Source of the DNA: CAZSAK01 sp964605155
GTDB lineage: Bacteria > Pseudomonadota > Gammaproteobacteria > SZUA-140
Length of the DNA: 29,515 nucleotides
Assembly (NCBI GenBank): GCA_964605155.1
Contig: CAZSAK010000028.1
Location: 1 to 29,515, forward strand
Direction of reading: 5' to 3'
Both the position numbers and the translations under genes were made by a program. This document shows, in pieces, positions 7,455 to 16,152 of this stretch (positions within the stretch are counted from its first letter, which is position 1; each line of letters begins with the position of its first letter). The notes beneath the pieces were generated by a model. It was given only the letters and a program-made list of their open reading frames with translations. It was not told where the DNA came from and did no database searches.

Positions 7455-10409
7455 TTACTCGATCCATGATTGTTTGCGACATATGCCTTGAACAGTGCAG
7501 AGGGAACAGACTGTCTCATCTCCCCATGCCGGTAATGCCTTGCCGGTAGTCATTTGTATAAAAATATCCTTTAATCTGTCACCTGATTTCGTCTGGAGAT
7601 CATCCAGTACCTGATCTTCCATTACGGCCTCCGGTTTAACGTGTTCCTTGTCAATTTTCAGATATTCTACCCGTTGTACCGGTGTATCGAGCAGCATTGC
7701 ATAAAAGGGTAATTGTACTGCCTCACCACGGAGGATTTCCTCCCCGGAAGGAGTCGATCCTGTCTTGTAATCGATGATGGCAATTTCCTTGTCAGACATA
7801 TCGATCCTGTCCAGCCGCCCCTTGATAGAGAGATTCGCAGCATTAATCTCCTTGACAACCGTCTTTTCAACTGCCGCAACGTGCCATTCGGCTTCACGCT
7901 TAATTTGCCAGTCTATGTAGGAAGGTATGGTAATCAACCACTGCTTTAACCAGCCTCTGTGTACGACATTGTCTTCGAGATCACGTGCGAATTCCTTGTT
8001 TGATAGCTCCGTAAGGGTATTGATGGCCGTATCTCGCGTATTGATGGAGATCTTCCGCTTGAAGGCACCGCAGGATGTACCGTGAAATACCTGAAGGATA
8101 CGATGAACCCGTTTTCCAAAGTCGGATTTTTCCATGGCTTCCCTTATAACTTCCGGAGCTTTGAGACCAAGGCAATGCGATGCATAGAACTGGTAAGGGC
8201 AATCGACCAGCTGCTGGTACATGGTAGGGGAAAATTTGCCGGGTATTAATGCAGACGCAACAGCAGGTGCCGGATAGCGCATTCTTTCAGGCAGTTGTTT
8301 GGTGTCGGTCTTTGAGATTCGGGTAGCAGGATGATTGACCAGCTGTCCCAGATGATTGTCATGCGGTTTTTGCTTGTATGCAATTTCGTGAAATGCCAGG
8401 AGTAATGTGACCCAGGGGCTGGGTATCTGTGGTTCTCCACTTTGCATACAGTGCATGGATATCAGTACATCAGGTGCGCACTCGAGAATACGCCGGTAGT
8501 GCCGAAATTGATGAATGGTTGCCTCCCGGGATAAGGGGAGCTGGAGGTCCCGGCGTACGGCATCATTGAAGAACGGGTTATCATTCTTCTGTCCGGGAAG
8601 ATGTCCGCTGTTCGCGCTGGCAATGATGACTGCATCAAATCGATGTAGATTGCTCTGCTCAAGATTCAACAGCAACACCTTGCCCTCTTGCTGAGGAGGA
8701 ATGAAATTGGAATATTCAAGCTTCTTTCCCAGCCATGTGCGAAAATCCGTCCATGAAAAAACGATACTCCGGTTTTTCAATGCATCCGACATCTGTTGTA
8801 TTTCATGTAATATCCTGCTGCCGGCCTCATCACTCGCAAAAGTCCTGATTATTCCCAGGCGCTGCAAACTCTCCCGCAGACCGGACAAGATCTCAGCGGG
8901 ACTTGTTTCTCTTACGTGGATATACGGTTGTAATGGTTCTGCAGCGTATTCAAGGGTATCGAGTATTTTATATATTAGATTACTACTTGTCGTAGACCAT
9001 GGCAGGCGATTACTGCGAAACTCTATATGGCGTCTATAGCGATCCAGTCCGCGTGGAATATTTTCATGCAGGATGATGTCGCGCTCAAGTCGATAAACGC
9101 TCTCAAGCCGTGAATCAGGAGTTTCGTCAGGAAAAATGAAAGGTGATTTTAGAAAGTCCAGCAATGGCTGATGGTCATAATCTTCCTCAAGTGTTTCCAG
9201 CCAGCGCTCCAGTGTAGAGGCGGCGCTTGTCGTTGATAACGCCCAACCCGAAGGATCCTGAAGGTTTACTCCGGCACGTTCCAGTAGCGCCCTGAGGCGA
9301 CGTGCGAGCCGACGGTTTTCGGTAATGACACCGATATCCTTCTTTCCCTGAATCAGCCATTGCCGAATTTGTATGTCGATGGCATTGGCTTCCTGTTCCG
9401 CATCATATGCCTCATAGATATACAATCGCTCTTCCAATGGGCTGTCTGGATAGGCTGCGGCAAAACGGTTTGCCCGTTCGCGCATGTGGGCATTACGGTC
9501 GGCCCGGTCGTCTGTTATGGGAGATATGTAGACAGTATCCAGAAATTCCGCATACGTATCTTGCGGAGCGGGCGCGATATATGGCGCACTGTCAATTAAA
9601 ACATTAAAACTCTGCAGGAGGGGTGAGGAGTAACATTGTCCGCTGGAGCCTGGATATTGTTGTACATCCTGTATGATCGCTGACATCTGTCCCTTTTCGA
9701 TCAGATGTCTGACCCATTCGGTTTCGCATGACAAGAGTGTATTGTATCCCACCAGATAGTAATAATTATTCGATGACGTGGGTTTACGGTTGCTGGTTAA
9801 CCTTGCCAGATAAGCAGCATGGCGATCTATCATTCCTTCCTCGTGTTGTTGTTTGTGCCATGCACGCCAGAGTGTGTGTATCAGTGTGGACTCGCGGTTA
9901 AATGCAGCACTTGAAACAGTATTCAAGTCATAACTTTCATCCAGCTTGTTAATGAAATCCTCGACACTGTCCGGTAATTCAATATTATGCAATGTCAAAT
10001 CATCAAACAGACTGATTAGACATGTTGCGATATGCCATGGATTTCCGGAACCGAAAAGTGTGCTATGCCGGTAGAGTGATTCGATGAGCATCAATTCCCG
10101 CATTTGCTCGCTCATTACTGCTATATCCAATGGAGTGGAATACTCAATCCATGCTCTCAGTGTACTGATATTCGGGCCGAACAGGGCCGACATACCCTGC
10201 CCATGAATGGTTTGCAGCAGTTGTTGGCGCAGACGCCGGGCGGCGAGCGGATTAGACAGCAGTATGACGATATTACTCAGATCGGGCAGCTGCTGCGCAT
10301 GCTGACCGACTATCAGGTCACTGAGATAAGCCAGCGGATCTGCTGCGTTTGAAACTACATGGATAGGATATTCAGACAGTTGTAATGATGAAGCGTGTTC
10401 AGCGTTCAA
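7455..10409 (-). CDS. addB: AddB-like recombination nuclease subunit (PD-(D/E)XK nuclease with iron-staple cysteines)
   Basis: The expected partner of AddA in break resection. The C-terminal nuclease shows IKGRLDRID and IIDYKTG (Asp880, Lys882), then QLPFYAMLL. Four cysteines follow the AddB iron-staple pattern: Cys737 (DCPYQFYASHC) before the nuclease, and Cys968, Cys971 and Cys977 (CSLCTVQGIC) at the end, so a 4Fe-4S cluster that holds the nuclease domain together is likely. The N-terminal half is a degenerate helicase-like region (VILLSNPLAARRLRQQL) with no Walker A, as in the AddB-like family often labelled probable DNA repair protein. The start is a TTG at 10409 inside the end of fdxA (11-base overlap), without a clear ribosome site, so translational coupling is likely. 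The first in-frame ATG is far inside. Confidence 0.85.
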   Translation of the reverse strand: MNAEHASSLQLSEYPIHVVSNAADPLAYLSDLIVGQHAQQLPDLSNIVILLSNPLAARRLRQQLLQTIHGQGMSALFGPNISTLRAWIEYSTPLDIAVMSEQMRELMLIESLYRHSTLFGSGNPWHIATCLISLFDDLTLHNIELPDSVEDFINKLDESYDLNTVSSAAFNRESTLIHTLWRAWHKQQHEEGMIDRHAAYLARLTSNRKPTSSNNYYYLVGYNTLLSCETEWVRHLIEKGQMSAIIQDVQQYPGSSGQCYSSPLLQSFNVLIDSAPYIAPAPQDTYAEFLDTVYISPITDDRADRNAHMRERANRFAAAYPDSPLEERLYIYEAYDAEQEANAIDIQIRQWLIQGKKDIGVITENRRLARRLRALLERAGVNLQDPSGWALSTTSAASTLERWLETLEEDYDHQPLLDFLKSPFIFPDETPDSRLESVYRLERDIILHENIPRGLDRYRRHIEFRSNRLPWSTTSSNLIYKILDTLEYAAEPLQPYIHVRETSPAEILSGLRESLQRLGIIRTFASDEAGSRILHEIQQMSDALKNRSIVFSWTDFRTWLGKKLEYSNFIPPQQEGKVLLLNLEQSNLHRFDAVIIASANSGHLPGQKNDNPFFNDAVRRDLQLPLSREATIHQFRHYRRILECAPDVLISMHCMQSGEPQIPSPWVTLLLAFHEIAYKQKPHDNHLGQLVNHPATRISKTDTKQLPERMRYPAPAVASALIPGKFSPTMYQQLVDCPYQFYASHCLGLKAPEVIREAMEKSDFGKRVHRILQVFHGTSCGAFKRKISINTRDTAINTLTELSNKEFARDLEDNVVHRGWLKQWLITIPSYIDWQIKREAEWHVAAVEKTVVKEINAANLSIKGRLDRIDMSDKEIAIIDYKTGSTPSGEEILRGEAVQLPFYAMLLDTPVQRVEYLKIDKEHVKPEAVMEDQVLDDLQTKSGDRLKDIFIQMTTGKALPAWGDETVCSLCTVQGICRKQSWIE

Positions 10410-10722
10410 GATATTGGAGTTTATCCTTAACTTCGGCCCACTCGTCCGCGTCGGGTGGAGGATCTATCTTTTCGGTAATCACCGGCCAGTCTTTTGCAAG
10501 CTCGGCATTCAGTTCGATAAAATTCGCCTGTTCTTCCGGTACATCGTCTTCTGCATGGATGGCCTCAACCGGGCATTCAGGTTCACATAAAGTGCAATCA
10601 ATACATTCGTCTGGGTCGATAACCAGAAAGTTCGGACCTTCATGAAAACAATCTACAGGACAGACTTCGACGCAATCCGTATACTTGCACTTGATACATT
10701 CATCAGTTACAACAAATGTCAT
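10399..10722 (-). CDS. fdxA: Seven-iron ferredoxin FdxA (3Fe-4S plus 4Fe-4S)
   Basis: A small electron carrier close to Azotobacter vinelandii ferredoxin I, from the start TFVVTDECIKCKYTDCVEVC to the C-terminal KLQYLER. Nine cysteines (9, 12, 17, 21, 25, 40, 43, 46, 50) match the ferredoxin I pattern shifted by one for the initiator Met. AGGAG lies just upstream of the ATG. It lies 80 bases after mutS on the same strand, the mutS-fdxA pairing known from Pseudomonas, and it overlaps addB by 11 bases. A -10-like box (minus-strand TATATT, 10752-10757) lies in the gap, so the gene may have its own promoter. The electron partner is unknown; overlap with a probable Fe-S nuclease is suggestive but not proof of a link. 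Confidence 0.96.
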   Translation of the reverse strand: MTFVVTDECIKCKYTDCVEVCPVDCFHEGPNFLVIDPDECIDCTLCEPECPVEAIHAEDDVPEEQANFIELNAELAKDWPVITEKIDPPPDADEWAEVKDKLQYLER

Positions 10723-10802
10723 GGAGTTCTCCTGTCATTTGGTTCGGGTGTAATATAGTAAACGCAAACCTGCTCTGATGCGAGTACCTGCGACATCCAC
10801 GG

Positions 10803-13382
10803 TCATTGTACTCTATCAGCGAGTGTCTTCAGACGATAGAGGATATTCAGCGCCTCACGCGGGGATAATTCGTCCGGATTCAGCGAGGTAACGGCATCGA
10901 TTACGGGGTGCGGTTTAACAGGTTGAAACAAGGCCATCTGCTGTTCGGCTGTTGTGCGGGATTGATGTGAGGCATTTTTCTCCAGCTGCAGCAGTCGCTG
11001 CCTGGCCTGTTCGATGACTTCCCTGGGGATGCCCGCCAGCGCCGCGACCTGCAGGCCATAACTCTGGTTGGCAGGTCCCTCGCGTACGGCGTGCAGAAAT
11101 ACAATTCCATCACCGTGTTCCACGGCATCGAGATGAACATTGGCAATTCCAGAAATCGATTCAGACAGGGTCGTCAACTCGAAATAATGCGTGGCAAACA
11201 AGGTAAACGCATGTATGTTCGTTGCCAGATGGCTGGCGCATTCCCATGCCAGTGATAATCCATCAAAGGTGCTCGTGCCGCGGCCGATTTCATCCATCAA
11301 TACCAGGCTGTATTGTGTGGCATTATTGAGAATATTCGCCGTTTCGATCATTTCAACCATGAAGGTCGAACGACCGCTCGCCAGCTCATCGGATGCACCG
11401 ATGCGGGTAAAAATCCTGTCAACAGGTCCGATGACCGCATGTTCAGCCGGTACATAACTACCAATACAGGCGAGGATTACAATCAGTGCGGCCTGTCGCA
11501 TATAGGTTGATTTGCCACCCATATTGGGGCCCGTAATGATCAGCATGCGACGTGTGTCATCCAGCAACATATCATTGGCCACAAACGGCATGTCTGACAT
11601 CTGTTCAACAACCAGATGACGTCCCTGCGTTACCTTGATGCCCGGCGCGTCGTCAAGTTGTGGGCAGGACAGATTGAGATATTCTGCACGTTCCGCGAAG
11701 TTCGTCAGGACATCAAGTTCGGCAAGACCTGTCGAAGTGTGCTGCAGTTGAGGTATATGAGGCAATATTTTTGCGAGTAACTCGTCATAGAGCGCCTTTT
11801 CACGCACCAAGGCACGCTCCCGTGCACTTAGCACCTTTTCTTCAAAGGCTTTGAGTTCCGGTGTTATATAGCGTTCAGCACCTTTCAGGGTCTGGCGGCG
11901 GATGTAGTCATCGGGAACCTTGCCGGACTGGGTGCGGCTGACTTCTATATAATAACCATGAACACGGTTGTAACTGACCCTCAGGTTGTTGATGCCGGTG
12001 CGCTGGCGCTCACGTAGTTCCAGATCTACGAGATAGCGCCCGGCGTTTTGACTCAATGTGCGCAATTCATCGAGTTCGTCGTCATAACCCGGGGCGATAA
12101 CGCCGCCCTCGCGGATCAGAACGGGAGGCGATTCAATAACGGCGTGCGACAGCAAGTCAACCAGTTCAGGATAATCACCTATGCGTTCCGCAAGTTCGAG
12201 AATAAGCGGTGAGTCCAGATTGCATACGGCCTTTTGCAGCGAGGGGATCACACGCAGACTGTTACGCAACATGGCGAGGTCCCGCGGACGTGCCGACTGC
12301 AATGCAATGCGTGATACACACCGCTCAATATCACCGATACCGCGTAGTTTCTGCTGAATGTCACCATAATCACGATTTTCCATCAATACGCCGGCGGCGT
12401 GCTGGCGCAGCCGCAATGTTCCATGATCCCTTATCGGGCGATTTATCCATCGTCTCAACAGACGTCCGCCCATGACCGTGACCGTTTTATCCATGACCCC
12501 TAGCAGGGTTGCTTCATCGTTGCTTGCAAGGCTGGTATCGAGTTCGAGATTACGCCGGCTGGCGGCATCAATGATAACGGAGTCCTGTTGATGTTCCGCT
12601 TGAATGGTGTAGATATGACGTAGCGGTGTACGTTGAGTATCACGGGCATATTGAACCAGGCAGCCCGCCGCACCGACGGCAATCGGGAGGTCCTCGCAGC
12701 CAAACCCCTTAAGCTCGCGTGTTCCCAGTTGTGACGTGAGCAAACGGGTGGCTGATACCGGATCGAAATGCCAGGGCGGCATACGATGAATACAGCCGTA
12801 TCTCTCCAGTCCTGCGTCGCCATTTGCCGCCTCGCTGACGAGCAATTCAACAGGATTGATCCTTTCCAGTTCATCGAGCAATGACTGCCTGGAGTCGACC
12901 TCCTGAACGGTAAGGCGGCCGCTAGACAGATCCATGGTGGCCATTCCATAGATATTTTGTTGTGTATGGATCGCCACGAGCAGATTGTCTCTGCGTTCGC
13001 TCAGCAGTGCTTCATCGGTGATGGTGCCGGGTGTGATAATGCGTATGACATTGCGTTCAACGGGACCCTTGCTTTTTGTCGGATCACCCGTTTGTTCACA
13101 AATCGCGACTGATTCACCCCGTTCGATCAGTTTTGCCAGGTAGGTCTCTGCAGAATGGTATGGTACCCCGGCCATGGGGACCGGCTCACCTGCGGATTGA
13201 CCGCGCGAGGTGAGGGTGATATCCAGTATGCGTGAAGCTTTTTGGGCATCTTCATAAAACATCTCATAAAAGTCACCCATACGATAGAACAGGAGCATAT
13301 CCGGGTATTCCGCCTTGATGCGCATGTATTGCTGCATCATCGGTGTATGCTGTTGTGGTCCAACGCTGACGACGGAATTCAA
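10803..13382 (-). CDS. mutS: DNA mismatch repair ATPase MutS
   Basis: MutS binds mismatches and recruits MutL. The N-terminal mismatch-binding domain has the clamp FYRMGDFYEMFYEDA with Phe38 and Glu40 as the F-x-E pair. The ATPase shows Walker A GPNMGGKSTYMRQ, the segment DELASGRSTFMVEM and Walker B LVLMDEIGRGTSTFDG, followed by LFATHYFELT. The C-terminus ends with LSPREALNILYRLKTLADRV, as in full-length MutS; 859 residues is the normal length. The start is TTG at 13382, supported by a GGAG 9 bases upstream and by an N-terminus that ends in HTPMMQQY at nearly the usual distance from the start. It is transcribed towards fdxA and addB. Confidence 0.97.
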   Translation of the reverse strand: MNSVVSVGPQQHTPMMQQYMRIKAEYPDMLLFYRMGDFYEMFYEDAQKASRILDITLTSRGQSAGEPVPMAGVPYHSAETYLAKLIERGESVAICEQTGDPTKSKGPVERNVIRIITPGTITDEALLSERRDNLLVAIHTQQNIYGMATMDLSSGRLTVQEVDSRQSLLDELERINPVELLVSEAANGDAGLERYGCIHRMPPWHFDPVSATRLLTSQLGTRELKGFGCEDLPIAVGAAGCLVQYARDTQRTPLRHIYTIQAEHQQDSVIIDAASRRNLELDTSLASNDEATLLGVMDKTVTVMGGRLLRRWINRPIRDHGTLRLRQHAAGVLMENRDYGDIQQKLRGIGDIERCVSRIALQSARPRDLAMLRNSLRVIPSLQKAVCNLDSPLILELAERIGDYPELVDLLSHAVIESPPVLIREGGVIAPGYDDELDELRTLSQNAGRYLVDLELRERQRTGINNLRVSYNRVHGYYIEVSRTQSGKVPDDYIRRQTLKGAERYITPELKAFEEKVLSARERALVREKALYDELLAKILPHIPQLQHTSTGLAELDVLTNFAERAEYLNLSCPQLDDAPGIKVTQGRHLVVEQMSDMPFVANDMLLDDTRRMLIITGPNMGGKSTYMRQAALIVILACIGSYVPAEHAVIGPVDRIFTRIGASDELASGRSTFMVEMIETANILNNATQYSLVLMDEIGRGTSTFDGLSLAWECASHLATNIHAFTLFATHYFELTTLSESISGIANVHLDAVEHGDGIVFLHAVREGPANQSYGLQVAALAGIPREVIEQARQRLLQLEKNASHQSRTTAEQQMALFQPVKPHPVIDAVTSLNPDELSPREALNILYRLKTLADRVQ

Positions 13383-13417
13383 GGTTTATGACTCCGGTAT
13401 GATAGTGTGCCAGGCCA

Positions 13418-13447
13418 TTCCCGGGAACAGTCAATCGCGAATATTCG
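13418..13447. repeat. Two adjacent 10-base perfect palindromes upstream of mutS
   Basis: TTCCCGGGAA (13418-13427) and CGAATATTCG (13438-13447), 10 bases apart, lie in the 80-base gap between the sulfurtransferase stop and the mutS start. They could be operator half-sites or chance; no regulator can be named. Confidence 0.3.
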
Positions 13448-13463
13448 TATTCATGATCGGAAT

Positions 13464-14282
13464 TTATTCGACAGGTGTATCGGGGTCATTCCCCCATTCC
13501 GACCATGACCCTGGATAGCCTTTTACATGTGCGTAGCCCAGATATTTAAGTACGATATAACTGTGTGCCGAGCGTGCATGGGTATGACAATAGGTTATGA
13601 TTTCATTATCAGGCGTGATGCCCTTGCCGGCATATAACGACAATAATTCGCTTCTAGACTTGAGGCGCAGATTACGCTGTTGATCGATGGCGCGGGCCCA
13701 TTCAATGTTGATCGCTCCCGGGATATGTCCCCCGCGTTGCGCCCGTTTATCAGTACCTTCATATTCTCCCGGCGTTCTTGCGTCAACCAGCGTTACCGAG
13801 GCATCATCAAGATGAGAAAGGATATAATCTTTGTCGGCAATCACCGCGGAATTGGAATATGTGAGTGAATAATCGGATGGTGATATATCTTCAGCCTGGT
13901 TATTTACCGGATGGTTCTCGTTGATCCATGCCTGCAGGCCGCCGTTTAAGAGGGAGAACCCCTGGTGGCCGGCGACATCGAGAGTCCATAACAGGCGGCA
14001 TGCCTTGCTGCCGCCTTCATCATCATAGGCTACAACATGATTATCCGCCGATATGCCAATCAACGACAGAACCTGGCTGAGATCATTTTCCGACGGCAAA
14101 AGCCCCATTACTGGCGGGTGGTTTGCGATAATTTTTGAATAATCAAGGTGGACTGCCCCGGGAATATGATTGCGGGCATACACGGGTGCGCGTGACAGAT
14201 CAACCAGCACGATTTCATCGGCGTCTATTGACTCTTCGAGTTCATAGGGATCGGCCACCAAGGGTAATAAAGGCTCACTCAT
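13464..14282 (-). CDS. Two-domain rhodanese (thiosulfate / 3-mercaptopyruvate sulfurtransferase), RhdA-like
   Basis: Transfers sulfane sulfur from a donor to a thiophilic acceptor through a cysteine persulfide. Two rhodanese domains are visible: an inactive N-terminal one (about 10-130, with VLVDLSRAPVYARNHIPGAVHL and VVAYDDEGG where a cysteine would be), and an active C-terminal one (about 155-270) with VTLVDARTPGEYEG, GGHIPGAINIEW and the active loop Cys232-HTHARS. That loop resembles the CQTHHRS loop of Azotobacter RhdA rather than the CGSGVT loop of SseA-type mercaptopyruvate sulfurtransferases. A GGGAG site precedes the ATG by 6 bases. It is the promoter-proximal gene of the leftward group leading to mutS. 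Preferred substrate is not decidable from sequence. Confidence 0.9.
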   Translation of the reverse strand: MSEPLLPLVADPYELEESIDADEIVLVDLSRAPVYARNHIPGAVHLDYSKIIANHPPVMGLLPSENDLSQVLSLIGISADNHVVAYDDEGGSKACRLLWTLDVAGHQGFSLLNGGLQAWINENHPVNNQAEDISPSDYSLTYSNSAVIADKDYILSHLDDASVTLVDARTPGEYEGTDKRAQRGGHIPGAINIEWARAIDQQRNLRLKSRSELLSLYAGKGITPDNEIITYCHTHARSAHSYIVLKYLGYAHVKGYPGSWSEWGNDPDTPVE

Positions 14283-14805
14283 GTTTGCTCCCGGTTAGTA
14301 TCATATCAACTGTCAGTACAGAAGACTCCGAAGGCTGATAATCCCATTTTGCAGGATAACTCACGTTGCAGAAAAACGTAGCAGACTGGTCTTGCATGAT
14401 AATCACATATAATGAAAAACCAGGGAATGCGATGTCAAAATAAATTGATGGTTGTCAATTTCCTGGTGCACAATCCACCGCCGTTGCTACAGCTTCAATG
14501 TCTGCATCGATTCAATTACCCAACCACCAGCTCGCTTCAAATCATGGGTGGCAATACAGAATCTGAAGTTTCGTCAGGCCCTGACATCAGATTGCACATT
14601 TAAGCATTCCGGTGATTGTATAAATTAACAGGATTTCTTGTTCAGATTGTCTCTGTTTTGTTTCTGGGCAGTAGAAAGATTACCTGAATGTCAGTTGAAT
14701 GCAATACATCATTTCGGGCGTGTCATGTCAGCATATTCTGGAATGTTCGGGGGATAGGAGACAGCGCAGTACGGCAGAAGCGACACGCGCCTGATCGTTT
14801 GGCGG
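14283..14805. other. Non-coding stretch upstream of the sulfurtransferase gene
   Basis: About 520 bases with no credible gene; the short frames have no ribosome site and unlikely composition. It contains the probable sulfurtransferase promoter (14409-14438) and an inverted repeat around it (14419-14467). The rest shows nothing I recognise. Confidence 0.55.
14409..14438 (-). promoter_or_regulatory. Putative promoter of the rhodanese gene, inside an inverted repeat
   Basis: On the minus strand TTGACA (plus-strand TGTCAA at 14433-14438) is followed after 18 bases by CATTAT (plus-strand ATAATG at 14409-14414). A second TTGACA lies 20 bases further upstream (14453-14458). The spacer and both boxes are framed by ACCAGGGAA (14419-14427) and TTTCCTGGT (14459-14467), a 9-pair inverted repeat with one G-T pair, which could be an operator. 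Confidence 0.42.
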
Positions 14806-15057
14806 TTATTTTCTGATGTGTATGACTTGTGCCTTGCTGGTATGAAGGTCTTTTTTATGATGTGTTTGTGGGGGATTGCACAGTTCCCGTATGTCCCCGC
14901 AGGGTGATTCGATAGATATGATCTCGAAGTAATGGTTAGACCTGATGCCGATCATGCTTGCGAGTTCCTCCATGCCTCCCAGGATTTCACGCATGTCCAT
15001 TTCCTGGTTTTTGTTCCACTTAACGAAGGCATCTGTTGCAAGTTGTTCTGTCATCAT
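14806..15057 (-). CDS. Small hypothetical protein (83 aa)
   Basis: I do not recognise this protein. The product is soluble-looking, with no signal peptide or membrane segment. Its N-terminal half is probably helical (residues about 1-38, rich in Glu, Met and Leu), the middle is a likely beta segment (HYFEIISIES), and the tail is basic and His-rich (THHKKDLHTSKAQVIHIRK). Two cysteines are present (PCGD and ELCN). Support for a real gene: GAGGA placed 4-7 bases before a double ATG, ordinary codon choice, and same-strand position 77 bases after suhB. Against: no family match I can recall, and a surrounding region poor in genes. It may also be a remnant of a larger gene. Confidence 0.5.
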   Translation of the reverse strand: MMTEQLATDAFVKWNKNQEMDMREILGGMEELASMIGIRSNHYFEIISIESPCGDIRELCNPPQTHHKKDLHTSKAQVIHIRK

Positions 15058-15134
15058 TGATCCTCACTTGCTTCATATGTCGGACCAATACATGAAAACT
15101 TTAAAATATATTCATATGCCGCTTGTTGTTAACG

Positions 15135-15932
15135 TTACTTCTTAAGGTTTGATGTCAAAAGTGGCTGTATATTATGCAGGATCTCCTTGAACACTTTCGG
15201 GTTGCCGGCGACGATATTACCGGTATACAGGTATTCCTGTCCGCCGCTGAAATCGCTGATCAGGCCGCCTGCCTCCTGGATCAACAGTACACCCGCGGCG
15301 ATATCCCAGGCATTGAGGCCGATTTCCCAGAAGCCATCAAGGCGACCGGCAGCCACATAGGCAAGATCAAGGGAGGCGGCCCCGGCACGGCGAATCCCGG
15401 CTGTCTGTAGGTGAATGATCCTGAACATGGCCAGATAGGCGTCCAGGTGTTGGGGATGTTTGAAAGGGAAACCAGTACCGATCAGCGTGCCGTCGAGACC
15501 TTTCGCCTTGCTGACCCGGATCCGTCTCTCGTTCAGGAAGGCCCCGCTTCCCAGGGTCGCTGTAAACAGTTCCTGTCGCAGCGGATCGTATACTACGGCC
15601 TGCTCGAGCTTGTTTTTATGCTGCAGTGCGATGGATACGGCAAACTGAGGAAACCCATGCAGGAAGTTGGTGGTGCCGTCCAGGGGGTCGATGATCCACT
15701 GATACTCATTATTGCCATGTTCGCCGCCTTCTTCTGCCAGGATGCCGTGATCCGGGTAGGCCTTGCGGATGACGTTGATGATTTCGGATTCCGCCAGGCG
15801 GTCTACCTCGCTGACAAAATCGTTGTAACCCTTGGTGGTGATGCTCAGGGAGTCAACGTGGTTGACGTAGCGCACTATGATGTTACCTGCGTTGCGTGCA
15901 GCGCGGACAGCTATATTAAGTACGGGATGCAT
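15135..15932 (-). CDS. suhB: Inositol-1-monophosphatase family protein SuhB
   Basis: A magnesium-dependent phosphatase; in E. coli SuhB also joins the NusA/NusG/NusB/NusE antitermination complex on rRNA operons. Metal-site motifs are complete: AEEGG (Glu67), IDPLDGTTNF (Asp82, Asp85) and WDIAAGVLLIQEAGG. The 265-residue length is normal. The gene is divergent from trmJ, the order kept in many Gammaproteobacteria. No clear Shine-Dalgarno precedes the ATG; a -10-like TATACT on the minus strand (15976-15981) would give a leader of about 37 bases. Whether the enzyme acts on inositol phosphate in this cell is not known. Confidence 0.95.
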   Translation of the reverse strand: MHPVLNIAVRAARNAGNIIVRYVNHVDSLSITTKGYNDFVSEVDRLAESEIINVIRKAYPDHGILAEEGGEHGNNEYQWIIDPLDGTTNFLHGFPQFAVSIALQHKNKLEQAVVYDPLRQELFTATLGSGAFLNERRIRVSKAKGLDGTLIGTGFPFKHPQHLDAYLAMFRIIHLQTAGIRRAGAASLDLAYVAAGRLDGFWEIGLNAWDIAAGVLLIQEAGGLISDFSGGQEYLYTGNIVAGNPKVFKEILHNIQPLLTSNLKK

Positions 15933-15975
15933 AAAACGGGCGGTTTATTTGGATTTGAATTGTAGATGCGTTCAC

Positions 15976-15981
15976 AGTATA
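15976..15981 (-). promoter_or_regulatory. Possible -10 box of suhB
   Basis: Minus-strand TATACT (5 of 6 matches) lies 43 bases upstream of the suhB ATG in the divergent suhB/trmJ gap. No convincing -35 is seen. Confidence 0.3.
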
Positions 15982-16152
15982 CATGGCAGGGGACAAGATT
16001 AATGCATTCCAGTTGAAATAAACAACAGCAACCGGCGCGACACTGATCGTAGTCAAAATGGCCTGGGTTTGGCAGGCATTACAGTCGATTGATTCCACCC
16101 ATGCTGCATACGGGATGTGCTAACCATTGGTACACTGCTGCAAAATAGATCC

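Noticed and set aside
14412..14603. A 63-residue plus-strand frame in the gap upstream of the rhodanese gene
   Set aside because: No ribosome site, unlikely composition, and it covers the probable promoter of the opposite-strand gene.
15411..15965. A 184-residue plus-strand open frame opposite suhB
   Set aside because: It lies almost wholly antisense to the well-supported suhB gene, has no recognisable motif, and its composition mirrors the complementary strand.
16117..16152. Upstream GTG start for trmJ
   Set aside because: Homology with TrmJ begins exactly at the ATG at 16153; the extra 12 residues match nothing and the GTG has no ribosome site.
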